Shown in pieces: positions 1 to 11,668 of a DNA stretch of 64,000 nt (its first letter is position 1; the number at the start of each line of letters is the position of its first letter). The notes beneath the pieces are model-generated. The model did no database searches and had not been told where the DNA came from. It saw nothing but the letters and a program-made list of their open reading frames with translations. Both the position numbers and the translations under genes were made by a program. The DNA comes from Chamaecrista fasciculata (Eukaryota; Streptophyta; Magnoliopsida; Fabales; Fabaceae), in the NCBI GenBank assembly GCA_003254925.1, contig QANZ01053421.1:61148-125147 (forward strand), given 5' to 3'.

Positions 1-2178
1 CGGTTTTGGTCTTGAAATTTAATTACAGGAGGCAAAACAAAGACTAAATAGAATACCATGGATTTCCAGGCAAAATATCAACTAGACAATCACAGGCATG
101 CTGGATCAGATTCTTACTCTAACCTTCGACAAGTAAATAGAAGTTTGAAACACTTTCATAGGGAAATAGGGTAAGACATTGGACAGGAGGGGAGTATTGA
201 ATGCAAGCCATCCAACTACCAAAACTGATATTAGAAAGCAGCAAAAAGCTCCAGCTTCCAGGTTTAAATGACAACAAAGTTTACTGGATCGGTGATGGTT
301 CCAGAGGAATTTCAAAGAAGCAAGACATTAGGATTTTCAAAAGATGGGCTAAAACTGATTCTTAGTGACAACACACTTTAGGCAAGTTGAGGAAGAAGAT
401 AATTTCTAGATCACAACAAATAGGCCATAACAATTCTACTCCTGAATTTAATATTAGGATTAAGAAGTACTTACATTAATTTTGGCTATCAATGTACGAG
501 ACATTATATCAAATTTAAATTGCATAGCAGAAACGATATTTCAAGCAAAGAGAAACTTCAAAAGGCCCTCGTCAATAGAAAAGCATACAAAATCTGAATA
601 ACCTTAATAAGAAATTATGTTAGAGAAGTTACAGTAATATTCAAAGAAAAAAATGATAATTGAAAACTGGTGTTAGGAACAAGCTACTAAATGTCTAAAC
701 CTTTTGTAAGAACACATATATGGAATTGACAAGAAACTAATTACAGGCTTTGATGTGTAATTTTACATATGGAAGAAACTAATTCACAGGCTTTCAATAC
801 TGAAATTATAAAAATCCTCATCTTGACACATAGCAACAGTTTCCAAGCAGTCGAGCAATAAAAATTTGAATGACAAAAAGATGAAGAAACATGCAAGATA
901 CATGCTACAACTAGTTGTCATGAAGTTAATCCAGCCTTATGCTAATAATCCCTCAAATGTAAAACTATGGCAAGTAAGCCTTTTTCATTTTAAGTAAACA
1001 ATTACCATAAATTTTAAAAAACAGGTGATTTGTCAAATTTGCATTTGACCACAGAAAGTACAACACTTTCTTTCAGATAAAAGAAAATTGTGTAGAAAGA
1101 AGAAATACAAACGGGGAGGATGAAGAATCCTCCTTGGAAGTTACAAAGTTCTATAAATCAGAGTGTCAACCATGTCATTGAACTGGTAAATAGAGTGATT
1201 CACAATTCACCAGTCTTACCATGATCTAATTGTAAAAATAGTTTCCAGTAGTTACTTATGATATATAAGAAAACAACTATTATATCAAGTCAAATGTACT
1301 TCAACTTACAAAAGTATGTTATTAATTTATCCACCAACCAAAGGAACATAGCAAGACTTCTAATACGAAGAGCTCCACAATTCCTTGGTAAATCAGCCAA
1401 GGATGATCTCAAAAAGAAACCAAGCACTGAATACCACAGAGTGGCGAGGCAACTGGAGAGATAAAAAAACTAAGGAGGAGGGGGGAGGGGGCGTTGAATA
1501 AAGAGAAAGATTTTCTTTTCAAAAGTCTGAGCATTCTCTCCAATCAAAGGAACCAAAAATCACATACAAAGCACACTGCCATAAAAACTTTGCCTCTTAC
1601 TCCTGCCAAGCCTTTGAACATAAAAGTTGGGAAATGCCCAAAAAAATTGAGGACAGATTCAAGGTTCCCCAAACACTCCAAAAAGCCAATACCAAATGCA
1701 GCTTTCTGCTGAGCAGTAATGAAATAGATAGCAGTAGTTTCTGAATTAGAACAAAAAAAAAATCATACACATTTTAGGAGATAAAACCTTGCTAGGTCTA
1801 CAAACTAGCATATCATTAGCATCAATCTTATTCAATAGTATTCTCTGGATAAGAATATGCCTCAAAGGGTGTAAATTCCAAAGAATTTATCCCTGTTTCA
1901 AGAGTGAGTGCGAATCTTGGAAAAAGATTTACAATAAAAAACACTACAGGAATCAAGATTTAACAGATTTACCCAAGTAGGAAAGTACAACAAATGCAAA
2001 CAGTACAGTACACAAAGCATAACCAAAATGCTAAACCATGCAATGAGAGTTATATTCAGCCGCTACTTCCCTAGTTTAGGAGATATATTTTAGAAATATT
2101 CTAATCAGCAAGTATTAGGATAACATCAAGATTAGGAACCATAGTAAAAATGAAGAAGATGAGTCACCAATCAGCAAC
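1..2178 (-). other. Probable large intron of the ERD2 gene
   Basis: This 2.2-kb stretch follows the exon 2 donor of the ERD2 gene on the minus strand. I searched its reverse complement for the expected C-terminal ERD2 motifs (YLEAVAILPQL, YADFFYYY) and saw none. No other coding sequence, inverted repeat or TSD-bounded element was recognised. Its reading as an intron is inferred from the incomplete gene. Confidence 0.45.
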
Positions 2179-2954
2179 CTCTTGGAACGTGAACTTCTCA
2201 TGCAAGACAAGCGCCAACACAAAACACCCTCCAACAAGAAAATAATGGCGGAAAGTGTCAAGCTCCCTATCATAACTTCTCCTGACCCCTGGATGCATAC
2301 GCATGCACCAAACAATGGCCAAAGAGCTCGCGATAAATACCAGCTTCATGATGGTGTTATAAACGGAGATGAAGTCCGTGAACAGATCCAGGTAACGAGC
2401 CACAAATACCAATGCATAGAGCTCTTGAGTCTTAAGAGAAATCCCTGCAGTTGAAAATAGTTGTCCAGAATCAGTGAACCAATGCACTACCAAATTAATG
2501 TATATTCTCATTCTGGGTCATTTGTCTACAAAGGAATGTGACACTTGGGATGTTAAAAAGGGGGAAATATTAAAAACCCCAAATTTCTCCACACCTCAAG
2601 AATCAACCAGAATAAACTTACAATAGAAACAAGCTACAGCATAGGAACACCAAAATCAAACAAGAAATCGCCATTATTGACATTAAAAGTTAAAACCCAC
2701 TTTCTCCTCCACTCAATTGCGACAGAGTAATCAGGAGAAGAACAAAATGGGGGTCAAATTTTCTTCATGTACGCTCAGTTAGTTCTATTTCCGTCCCGTT
2801 TTTCCTTGGAACTGAAAACAGTGAAAGATCAAAGTGAAGGAGATTGAAATGGGTGTTACTTACCTGAGCATGATTTAGTTGCATAGATTTTGAGCAAGAG
2901 CACCAAAATGCTGAGAAGATGGGTCATATCACCAGCGAGCCTGAAGATATTCAT
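2179..2954 (-). CDS. ERD2: ER lumen protein-retaining receptor (HDEL/KDEL receptor), first two coding exons; partial
   Basis: ERD2 receptors retrieve soluble ER proteins bearing a C-terminal H/KDEL signal from the Golgi. Two exons are visible on the minus strand: 2864-2954 (starts MNIFRLAGDMTHLL, donor GTAAGT) and 2179-2444 (acceptor TGCAG, starts GISLKTQELYALVF, donor GTTGCT). Joined they give 119 residues in frame, about the first half of a protein of roughly 215 residues. Seen: Arg5, Arg47 and Asp50, matching ligand-contact positions of the animal KDEL receptor, and several hydrophobic membrane segments. The sequence is closest to the ERD2B type by recall. The next exon should open with V-F-W-A-F; I could not find it between 1 and 2178, so the remaining exons probably lie left of the window. 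The start is chosen on homology: an ATG in the MNIFR context. Confidence 0.93.
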
Positions 2955-3220
2955 GGCTCCGACGCCAAATACTGTAGGCTACGCCGTCGATTCTAGCAGA
3001 AGGAGAGAGAAATAGAGAGAAGAAATTACAAGAAGAGAGAATCGGTGATGCCGAATCGAAATGTAATAGAATTTGTGAGTAGGATGGATTTTTTTTTTTT
3101 TGTTGGTTAGCATTCTTATATGGTTTGGTAAAGCGTGTAGCCGTGTAGGTGAGCTGACGTGGCATTAAGAAACTGTTCCTTCCATCCTCCACGTCCTTGA
3201 AAAATGAAAATTTATTTTTT

Positions 3221-3882
3221 AGTCAAAGTACACGTCCTATAACTTTTGTTCTAATCTCAATTTGGTTCCATCACTTCTTTTTTCTTTTACTTTTGGTCTT
3301 TAATATTTTAAAAGGTTACAAATTTGATCACGTACTACTTTTGGTCGCATATTTTTTGGTCAAGTTATAGTTGGTTTGTATCTTTGTAAAAAAATTCACC
3401 GTCAGTCCCACTTGACCAAAAAATATAGGACCAACTTTGCACTTGACTCAGAGATATAAAACAATTTCTATAACTTGGTCAAAAGATGGGTTAGATTATG
3501 ATGCAAAGTTTGTTTTAGGACATGAGATGTAATGGGTCATGAGCCAATAAGATCATGACACGTGGAATGATTAGTTGTATATAATTAGTGATGTGACTCC
3601 AGTTTTGATTGGTTAAAAAAATTGTTTTTTTAATTATTTTTCAGCATAAATTATCTAACTTTTTATATGTCATAATTTTATTGGCTCAGGACCCATTGCA
3701 TGTCACGTCCCTAAAACAAATTTTGCATCATAGACTAATTCTCAAAAGATATGAAATCAATTCTACCGTCTAACCTAAAAATATAAAAATACAAAATAAG
3801 ATCAAATTTACAACTTGAAAAAAATAAAAAATACAAGAGGAAAAATGTAAAAAAAAAAGTTATGAGACCAAAGCTTTTGATC
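3221..3882. repeat. Degenerate inverted-repeat element of the 'GGTCC' type
   Basis: The left end (AGTCAAAGTACACGTCC, CTATAACTTTTG) is roughly the reverse complement of the right end (AAAAGTTATGAGACC, AAAGCTTTTGATC). A second inverted pair is nested inside around ATGATGCAAAGTTTG at 3498 and CAAATTTTGCATCAT near 3720. No clear target duplication remains. It resembles the better preserved TIR elements elsewhere in the window. Confidence 0.5.
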
Positions 3883-5012
3883 ATTTTCTTTTTTAAGAAT
3901 TCTTACGTGATAAATAGTTTTTGAATAATATTATTAACACATACTTATCCTCTTTGGCTCTTTAACCATTTTTTCTGTTCTTTTCTTTTCCAACACCTTA
4001 TTACTAAAGTTTAGAGTAAATTGGTTTTTAACTCTAAGAATTATATCATACCTTTTTAGTCCTTTTAAATTTCATTCACATTTTTTCACAAAGAAGTCAT
4101 CGACATGTAACAATTAGCATATTAAGAAAATCATAAAAGAAGAGGGTTATATATTTTTAAGCATAATAAGAGAAGAAAATTTAAACATGAATACAAAGGC
4201 ATCATTAGAAAGAATGTTACATATTTAAATCTGGAATCCAAATGTCATTCTTCTTAATTTTCTTTTAACATTTTTGGTCATCTACATATTACGTGTTTAG
4301 TCTAATGGATAATACGATGTTTTTTCTTTTTTTTGGGTCCGGGATACTACGATGTTGAGGAAGAGAATAGGGAGATTTGATACAATGGGCATTTTGGGCT
4401 TATTGGCCCAGTTATATTACCCAAAATGAGAAAATACAAAAAATGATGAAACCTTAACCCTAAACAAAGGGCCTACAAAATTGGTTCTCAAATTGAATCA
4501 CATTTATCCCCAGCCCTAATGTTTTTTGGGTTGTAACAAGCTTTTTCATAAACAATGGAGTTCAATTGATGATTTTATAAAAAAAAAATAATAATAAAAA
4601 ATTCCCTTAATTCAAGTCCATCGACCATCACAACATTGTAGAATTGTAGGTATATTAGTGACCATTGAACATAAAAGCGAAGGCATTAATGGCCAAAAAT
4701 AAAAAGTAAAGGTATATATTCATTTTTATCAGTTTCTCTTTTTGTTTTTCTACCCAAAATTAACCAGAAAATGTTTAGCTCAATTACCAAGTCTAGTTTA
4801 TTTTCAGTTTTCACAGTTTCTCTTGATATCAAAGACTAGAGGCAGTATCTGGGGAGGGATGTTAAGCTTATTTTATAGACACATATTTTTTTCATAATCT
4901 AATTTGTATATATATATATATATTTTGGTATAAACAAGAAAATATACCTTTTTAGTATTTTGTATTGAAAAGTTGGACCTATATCTCTTTTATGACTTTT
5001 CTTTAACAACAA
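3883..5012. other. Gene-free AT-rich DNA
   Basis: No coding sequence was recognised. The stretch contains one micro-insertion with direct repeats (4313-4356, listed separately), an AT microsatellite near 4910 and many T-rich runs. Confidence 0.6.
4313..4356 (-). mobile_element. Micro-insertion with poly(A) and 9-bp TSD
   Basis: TACGATGTT occurs at 4313-4321 and 4348-4356. The 26-bp insert between them reads, on the minus strand, GTATCCCGGACCC followed by A8, G and A4. A short head, A-rich tail and flanking direct repeat are the hallmarks of an extremely 5'-truncated target-primed retrotransposition. Confidence 0.55.
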
Positions 5013-5026
5013 AAATTGAAAAGATT

Positions 5027-5582
5027 TTTTTTTTACCTGAAACATAATTTATTCAAAATCAAGGCAAAACCAAGCACAATACAAATAAAAACACAGTAAA
5101 ATAATCAAATCTCTCCCTAGCATCAATAAGAAAACTAGAAAGAACATCAACTGACGAAGGTGGAGGGTTTGCAATCCATTTAAGAGGACTCATCTTCGTG
5201 TCAGACAAATTGACAAGACAATTAACTGCCAAGTTAACGGATTTAGAGATCCAACTAAAGCTACAACCATTTAAAGAATTGAAAACACAAAAAAAAAAAA
5301 ACAGACCAGACCAGATCCAGAACGCCTTCGCCACAAAACCCGCCGCAAAAAACACACAGATCTGAGAAAGAAAACCGCCGAAAACCACCTAAACTTGAAA
5401 ATCACCGCTGCAGAAGACACACAAAAAAGAGCGACACTGATAACCCTAATATGAAGTAGGGTGAAATCTCTCATGAAAGACAGAAGTGATCCCTCACGAG
5501 GAAATGTTTGAGAGAGAACTTGACTCTCATGAGAGAGATTTTTTGGGGGCTAGGGTTTCTATACGCAAATCAAATTGCAAAT
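5027..5582 (-). mobile_element. Non-autonomous LINE derivative (5' leader joined to RNase H tail), 14-bp TSD
   Basis: AAATTGAAAAGATT is present at both 5013-5026 and 5583-5596, a perfect 14-bp target duplication. The insert ends on the minus strand in CAGGT plus poly(A), as expected for a non-LTR retrotransposon. On the minus strand, about 5050-5290 encodes a peptide with FSWISKSVNLAVNCL and then PPPSSVDVLSSFLID, resembling the C-terminal RNase H-like tail of plant LINEs (family knowledge). The 5' part, rich in CTCTC and CCGCCG words, looks like an untranslated leader. There is no room for endonuclease or reverse transcriptase, so this is an internally deleted copy. Confidence 0.75.
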
Positions 5583-5596
5583 AAATTGAAAAGATT

Positions 5597-6594
5597 AGCT
5601 TTAAGTTCATAGGAACAGGTCGAGTTACTATTTTTAACATAACCAGCCCAAGTCAGATAGAAAATGAATGAGTCCAAAATTTAGCATTTAATTGTCCAAT
5701 TGTCCTAAAATTATATTTTTAATTTTGAAATAAATACAAAATATTTTTTTAATAGACTATATATTTGTATTAAAACATGATCAAGAGTTACAAATTAGAA
5801 CCCTCTAGTGTCTCCATAATCTTTCCTTAATTTATATTTCATATGGCCTCCCTCTCAAAGGTGCATGCATATGCGCATGCATGCATCACCTAATAACTAC
5901 TTACTAATTAATTATATATACACAATCCAAAGCCTAAAATTAATAATGAAGATCATAGGAACTAGTTTTGTTTTTCTCAAGATTATAGATTATTGCATAC
6001 AAAAAGAGAGATATATATTTACTCAGTTCGGAACTCATAACTATGTTGATGTCTCTTAGGAACTAGACACACACCTTTTGCCAATGACTCTAAATGATTC
6101 CATCCACCCTCTATTTCCCTCCACACATATAATAATATAATAATTAATTATTATAATGAATCATTAATTATATTATTGTTGTTCATGGCATATATACCTT
6201 CAAAAAAGCAAAAGAAGGTCTATCGATCTTTTAACTATACTTAGCCACATTGACCTATATTTAATCATATGGGATGCCTAGCTAGCTAACAACAATATTA
6301 GTATATTTGTTGTATATTTATAGCTAACATCTTTATTTCTTTATTTGTTTATATTCTTCGCTATAGAAAATGATAATTGTTTGTAGTTATTCCCTTATTA
6401 GCATATATGGAAAATAATAAATTTTTGGGAACACATTTATGCATGATATATAGAACCCAAATTTCATCAAGTTTCTCATATCAATATAATTCAGCAATAT
6501 ATACGTAATAAATATATACATGCATATAAATTTATATTTATAGTATATTATATGATTTTAAAATCTTTTAATCCTTAGCCTCTCAAGCCAAATA
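5597..6594. other. Gene-free AT-rich DNA
   Basis: No coding sequence was recognised. It contains simple AT-rich stretches, a GCATGC-rich spot near 5863-5886 and a TAATTA palindromic run near 6130-6175. Confidence 0.6.
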
Positions 6595-6603
6595 ATAATA
6601 ATA

Positions 6604-7001
6604 GGCTAAAGTGCACTTTTGATCCCATAATTTGGCAAAGGTTTTAATTTGGTCTCATAACTTTTTTTGTTGCAATTTTGATCCCATAACTTCTGAAAAC
6701 GTCTCACCGTTGGTCCCAATACTGATTTCCATCCATTATCTGCCGCTAAAGATGATCTGACATATTGAGTTGGATTATGACGTGTCAAATATGGATGAAG
6801 TTATAGGACGGATGAAAATCAACTTGGGACCAACGGTGACACGTTCTTAGAAGTTATGAGACCAAAATTGCAACAAAAAAAAGTTATGGGACCAAATTGA
6901 GACCTTTGTCAAAGTTATAGGACCAAAATTGCAACAAAAAAAGTTATGGGATCAAATTGAAACCTTTGTCAAAGTTATAAGACTAAAAGTGCACTTTAGC
7001 C
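6604..7001. mobile_element. MULE-like MITE, 398 bp, terminal inverted repeats and 9-bp TSD
   Basis: Ends are GGCTAAAGTGCACTTTTG and its complement CAAAAGTGCACTTTAGCC, with one mismatch inside the right end. Flanks are ATAATAATA (6595-6603) and ATAATACTA (7002-7010), 8 of 9 identical, consistent with the 9-bp duplication typical of Mutator-like elements. The inverted arms continue inward. There is no coding capacity. Confidence 0.75.
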
Positions 7002-7337
7002 ATAATACTAATAAAAGAAAATTTGACATAATATGATAAAACAAATAGAAACCAGTGAGAGAAAATTAAGTCTTCTCACAACTTCTATTTATATTATATC
7101 AGAAGAAATAAAAGTATAAAAGTAATACAAAATCATGAGAAAAATTGGATAGCTTTTTGTAAATAGAAAAAAAAAAATTTGAAGATACAATTGACAATTT
7201 GACACAAAAAAAAAGGAAAAAATTGGAGGTAAAATTAACACAAAAAAAATTGAAGGTATAATTAACCCAACAAAATTTTTGGAGTACAATTAAAAACTAA
7301 CGTCATATTTTATGGTACGATTGATCCAATTTTTTTT

Positions 7338-8095
7338 TTTTTTTAAAAAGTGACCTCATATTTTAGGGATACTGAGGGTCCTGCAGTGTGAGAGAAGAAG
7401 GAGAGAAGAGGATAAAAATGAAGAAGTGAAACACTTTGGCTCCGTTTGGTATGTATAGGGTAAGTAAATGAAAGGGTTTTACAAGGGAAAGATTGTGAGG
7501 GAAAGGAAAAGTAGTTGAGGGAATGTAAAGTAAGTAAAGATTGAAAGTGTTTGGTATAAAAAGGTAGGGGGGAAAGTAAAATAGATATGGAAAGAAAATG
7601 ACAAAAATGCCCTTCCCACAACCACTACAAGACCACCGCCGCCGCCGCCCACTGGCGCCGTACACGGTGGCCTTCGCCGCCGTCCACGGTGGTCGGAGTT
7701 GCCATCCACGGTTGCTGGCGCCGCCGGTCACCATCAGGGGAAGATGGGATGGGAGTGAGAGGGGCAAATTAGGAATTGTACCATATTTCCCTAGGTAGAC
7801 TTGGATTACATCTGAAATGTGAAGTAAAGAAAAATGGCCTATGTAATGTAAATGTCTTTACATTGTAATCCACTTTACATAGCTCAAATTGCCATACCAA
7901 ACACTTGAAAGTATTGGAATCCGTGCCTTTACTTTACATACCCCCCCTTTCTCCCCTACCAAACGAAGCCTTTGTTTCACTTAAATTCATCCTCTCTTCT
8001 CTCACACTACAGGATCTTACTGTGGGAACTCACTCTCTCACACTGCAGGATCCTACCGTGGGAACTCACCGTAGGGATCCAAGCTCAACATAATA
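7338..8095. repeat. Nested palindrome around a GC-cored MITE
   Basis: An outer inverted repeat (GTCCTGCAGTGTGAGAGAAG on the left, CTCTCACACTACAGGATC on the right) flanks the 7440-7971 element. Near the right end a segment with CTCACACTGCAGGATCC is repeated directly. It looks like an older foldback sequence into whose centre the GGCTCC element inserted. Confidence 0.5.
7440..7971. mobile_element. Tourist-like MITE with GC-rich core
   Basis: Termini are GGCTCCGTTTGGTA and TACCAAACGAAGCC. Possible 3-bp TTT direct repeats flank it. The interior has a strikingly GC-rich CCGCCGCC segment (about 7620-7745) inside AT-rich surroundings. A second copy begins at 10200. The open frames across the GC core have no recognisable product and look like a composition effect. 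Confidence 0.6.
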
Positions 8096-8132
8096 AAAAC
8101 AGTTAAGTTAATATGAAGCTATGAGATGATAT

Positions 8133-9300
8133 TTTTTTTTGGGTAAATTGCAGTTTGGTACTCTGTGGTTAGGGGCGATTCCACTTTGGTACCCTGAAAG
8201 AAAAATTTTTGCAGTTTGGTGCCCCGTGGTTTGCTCCGTTAGCGAAATTGGTCCCCTGTGCTTTATTCTGTTAGGATTTAACCGCAAATGTGATTGTGAC
8301 CACCTTAAAATGTCAAAAACCTCCCAACAAGTCTTCTCTTATGAGTTTAAGTCATTTCCCTTTACTAAAAGGGATCAAAACATAAAGAAAACAGAAACTA
8401 AAAAGTACATTATATAATTTTACTGTTGAGTTGAAATTAATTATAAAAGGGTCTTTAGAATTCTAATATTATAGAATTTTCTCCTTTTCATAAGATTTCT
8501 TTTGAATAGGTCCTGATTTAATTACACTTTAATCCCAAAAGTTTATGATCTTTATCAAAATAGTCCTTAGAACCTCAAAAGACAAATGAGCATATCTATG
8601 ATTTATCAAAAAAAATCCCTATATTCAACTACCAAAAGCTGAAATTTTCATTCAAGTACACTACAAACAAATCAAAACCCTCAATTTTTTTCAAAATCAA
8701 GCCCCACAAATTTGTATAGTGTACTTGAATGATTTTGGAAAAATTTGAGGGTTTTGATTTGTGTGTAGTGTACTTGAATGAAAATTTCAGCTTCTAGTAA
8801 TTGAATATAGGGATTTTTTGATAAATCATAGATGCTCATTTGTCTTTTGAGGTTCTAAGGACTATTTTGATAAAGATCATAAACTTTTGGGATTAAAGTG
8901 TAATTAAATCAGGACCTATTCAAAAGAAATCTTATGAAAAGGAGAAAATTCTGTAATATTAGAATTCTAAAGACCCTTTTATAATTAATTTCAACTCAAG
9001 AGTAAAATTACATAATGTACTCTTAAATTTTTGTTTTCTTTATGTTTTGATCCATTTTAGTAAAGGGAAAGGACTTAAACGCATAAGAGAAGACTTGTTG
9101 GGAGGTTTTTAACATTTTAAGGTGGTTACAATCACATTTGCCGTTAAATCTTAACAGAAATAAAGCACAGGGGACCAATTCGCTAACGGAGCAAACCACG
9201 GGGCACCAAACTGCAAAAAATTTTCTTTCAGGGTACCAAAGTGGAACCGCCCCCAACCACAGAGTACCAAACTGCAATTTACCCTAATTTTTTTTAGTGA
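8133..9300 (-). mobile_element. 1.1-kb near-palindromic element with poly(A) and 13-bp TSD
   Basis: The unit 8141-9284 is an almost complete inverted repeat: it begins GGGTAAATTGCAGTTTGG and ends CCAAACTGCAATTTACCC, with arms of about 550 bp. TATGAGATGATAT occurs at 8120-8132 and 9301-9313, a perfect 13-bp direct repeat. Next to the left repeat is a T-run (poly(A) on the minus strand). The flank therefore looks like target-primed retrotransposition, whereas the body looks like a DNA-transposon foldback. A related half-element ends at 49972. Confidence 0.6.
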
Positions 9301-10199
9301 TATGAGATGATATATTTATTGTAACAAACAAAGACAACAATTAAGTAATTTTGTTATTTTATAAGGAATATATGGTACATAAAAGTTCGATTTGTTGGCC
9401 AGAATTTTTTTTTAAAAAAAAATTACAATACTGTATCTAATTTCTTATTCTTAAAAAAAAGGAGAAAGTACTTTGAAGTTTGAACATATAAAATTTCACT
9501 ATTTAATTAAGAACTTGGGCTAAAGTAGCTAGCTTTTGGTGGTTTATTACAACGGTTTCGTGACACATATTGCCATAATTAACAACGTTAAAGCAGTGGT
9601 CAAAGATTTGTAGGGATAATGAGCAATGATTTCCTTTTCTTTGTTCTTTCATAAAAAATTTACAAGTTTTCTTTTTTAAAAGGAATAACATTAGTTATGT
9701 CATTCTATACGCCACTCAATCTTTTTATTGTCAAAGAGTCATTTTGGTCCTAAATGTATACCTTTATATTCATTTTAGTCCTTTATATTTTAAAATATTC
9801 AAATTGATTTTAGATATTGGCAAAATGTTTCATTTTGGTCCCAAATGATTGAGTATAGTCATATTTTTCTCGTTTCAAGTTTCAATGTAACGAATCCAGA
9901 ATTATATGTTATTTTTAAATAGTACTTTCTTTAGTCATTTCATAGTCGTTAACAAACAAAGTCAAATTAACTCCTGAAAGCGAATCACTCATTTATTGGT
10001 CAAATAAGTAAAGTTGGTTAAATCTTTCACTCTTAACAACTTATTTTTCTACCCAGTTGAGACTGTCAACAAATATAATCAAATCGAGTTCAAAAGTAGA
10101 GTTAAAACTAAAAAGTAAAAAAATATGCATAATTGATTCCAAAAGAAAAATATGACCATTATTTAGGACCAAATAGGTTCTTTGGCCTTAACAACTAAG

Positions 10200-10661
10200 G
10201 CTCCGTTTGGTAGTATGTGTGGTATGTAAAGGAAAGGGTTTTACAAGGGAAAAATTGTGAGGGAAAGGAAAAGTAGTTGAGGGGATGTAAAGTAGGTAAA
10301 AATTGAAAGTGTTTGTTATAAAAAGGTAGGGGAGGGAAAGTCAAATAGATATAGAAAAAAATGACAAAAATGCCCTTCCCACAACCACCACCAGACTGCC
10401 GCCGCCGCCCACCACCGCCGTCCACGGTGGTCGGTGGTGGTCGGCGGTGGTCGGCGCCGCCGTTCACGGTGGTCGGCGGTGGTCGACGCCGCCGTGCACT
10501 GCCGCCGCCGCCGCCGTTCACCATTTGGGGAGGAGATGGGATGGGAGTGAGAGGGGCAAATTAGGAATTGTACCATAATTCCCTAGGTAGACTTGAATTA
10601 CATCAGAAATGTGAAGTAAAGAAAAATGGCCTATGTAATGTAAAACCCTTTACATTGTAAT
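10200..10661. mobile_element. Second copy of the GC-cored GGCTCC MITE, truncated by a gap
   Basis: Starts GGCTCCGTTTGGTA and follows the 7440 copy through its GGGTTTTACAAGGG segment, the CCGCCG core (10380-10520) and the ATGTAATGTAAA tail, then runs into Ns. Its left edge lies directly in family B sequence, which fixes the element boundary at GGCTCC. Confidence 0.6.
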
Positions 10662-10896
10662 NNNNNNNNNNNNNNNNNNNNNNNNNNNNNNNNNNNNNNN
10701 NNNNNNNNNNNNNNNNNNNNNNNNNNNNNNNNNNNNNNNNNNNNNNNNNNNNNNNNNNNNNNNNNNNNNNNNNNNNNNNNNNNNNNNNNNNNNNNNNNNN
10801 NNNNNNNNNNNNNNNNNNNNNNNNNNNNNNNNNNNNNNNNNNNNNNNNNNNNNNNNNNNNNNNNNNNNNNNNNNNNNNNNNNNNNNNNNNNNNNNN
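10662..10896. other. Assembly gap, 235 Ns
   Basis: Run of N. The right end of the 10200 MITE is hidden here. Confidence 1.
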
Positions 10897-11072
10897 TAAC
10901 TCTTAATTAATCGCATTCTAGTTTGAAACGAAAAAGATATGATCATATTCAATAGTTAGGGACTAATGATGAAACTTTTCGAAAATATTAAGGATCAAAT
11001 CATAATTAAAAAAGGTTAGTGACCAAAATAAAACTTAAAGTCAATAATAGAAACCAAAATAAATTTTTGACC

Positions 11073-11216
11073 TATAAATAAAGAACATCTTATAATAACT
11101 AAAGGATCAGAACTATTTTTAAATAACACATGTGAGTGCATCTAATGTACAGAAGCAGATTATCAAGAAGGGACAGTGAAATAATTGTACAGTAGTAGCC
11201 CTATAGTCAGAAACAG

Positions 11217-11249
<33 letters not shown>

Positions 11250-11668
11250 TAAATATAGAAAGAGAGAGATAGAGAAGTTGATGGATATACATTGAAGTCA
11301 TATATATTTGACCGTGTGAAGAATTTGAGTACCCTGAGGGAAAAGTTATTAGATTCAATCATTTGATGTTACCGTAGCTATTTATATAGATCGATATATA
11401 TATATATAGATGAAAATTTACAAATGCAAGAAATAATGAAAGTTGTGTTGGAAATTATGAGTAGTATACGTTGTGAAAATAGATGATAGCTAAATAAAAT
11501 GAATATGAATCTTACGCATATAAGTACGAGTCACCATTGAGTGATGAAGCAAATTAAAGTTATTGGGTCTGATCACTTGATTCTTGAAAGGAAACTCTAA
11601 TCAGAGTATCCTACAAATAATATATCACATGAAGCACTTCTAGTGAAACACCTATGATGATAAAATCA
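11073..11668. other. Gene-free AT-rich DNA with AT microsatellites
   Basis: No coding sequence was recognised. AT repeats lie near 11225-11250 and 11394-11408. Confidence 0.6.

Larger units (their letters stand above)
9729..11072. repeat. Foldback element of family B, interrupted by a MITE and a gap
   Basis: The left end carries TCAAAGAGTCATTTTGGTCC and an inner CATATTTTTCTCGTTTCAAG. The right end carries the inverted counterpart (GTTTGAAACGAAAAAGATATG, then AAATTTTTGACC). The same family recurs at 16012, 17700, 38564, 40733 and 43830. The copy is split by the MITE at 10200 and an N run. Confidence 0.55.

Noticed and set aside
1..2178. Search for the remaining ERD2 exons
   Set aside because: No reverse-strand sequence matched the expected C-terminal motifs; GGGCATTT near 1630 is not in a matching context.
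7363..7767. Overlapping frames in the GC core of the GGCTCC MITE
   Set aside because: Several frames on both strands are open because of CCGCCG repeats; the second copy does not conserve any of them.
9023..9277. 84-codon frame and its twin at 8139-8417
   Set aside because: Both are the two arms of the same palindrome; the similarity is due to inverted repetition, not to a protein family.
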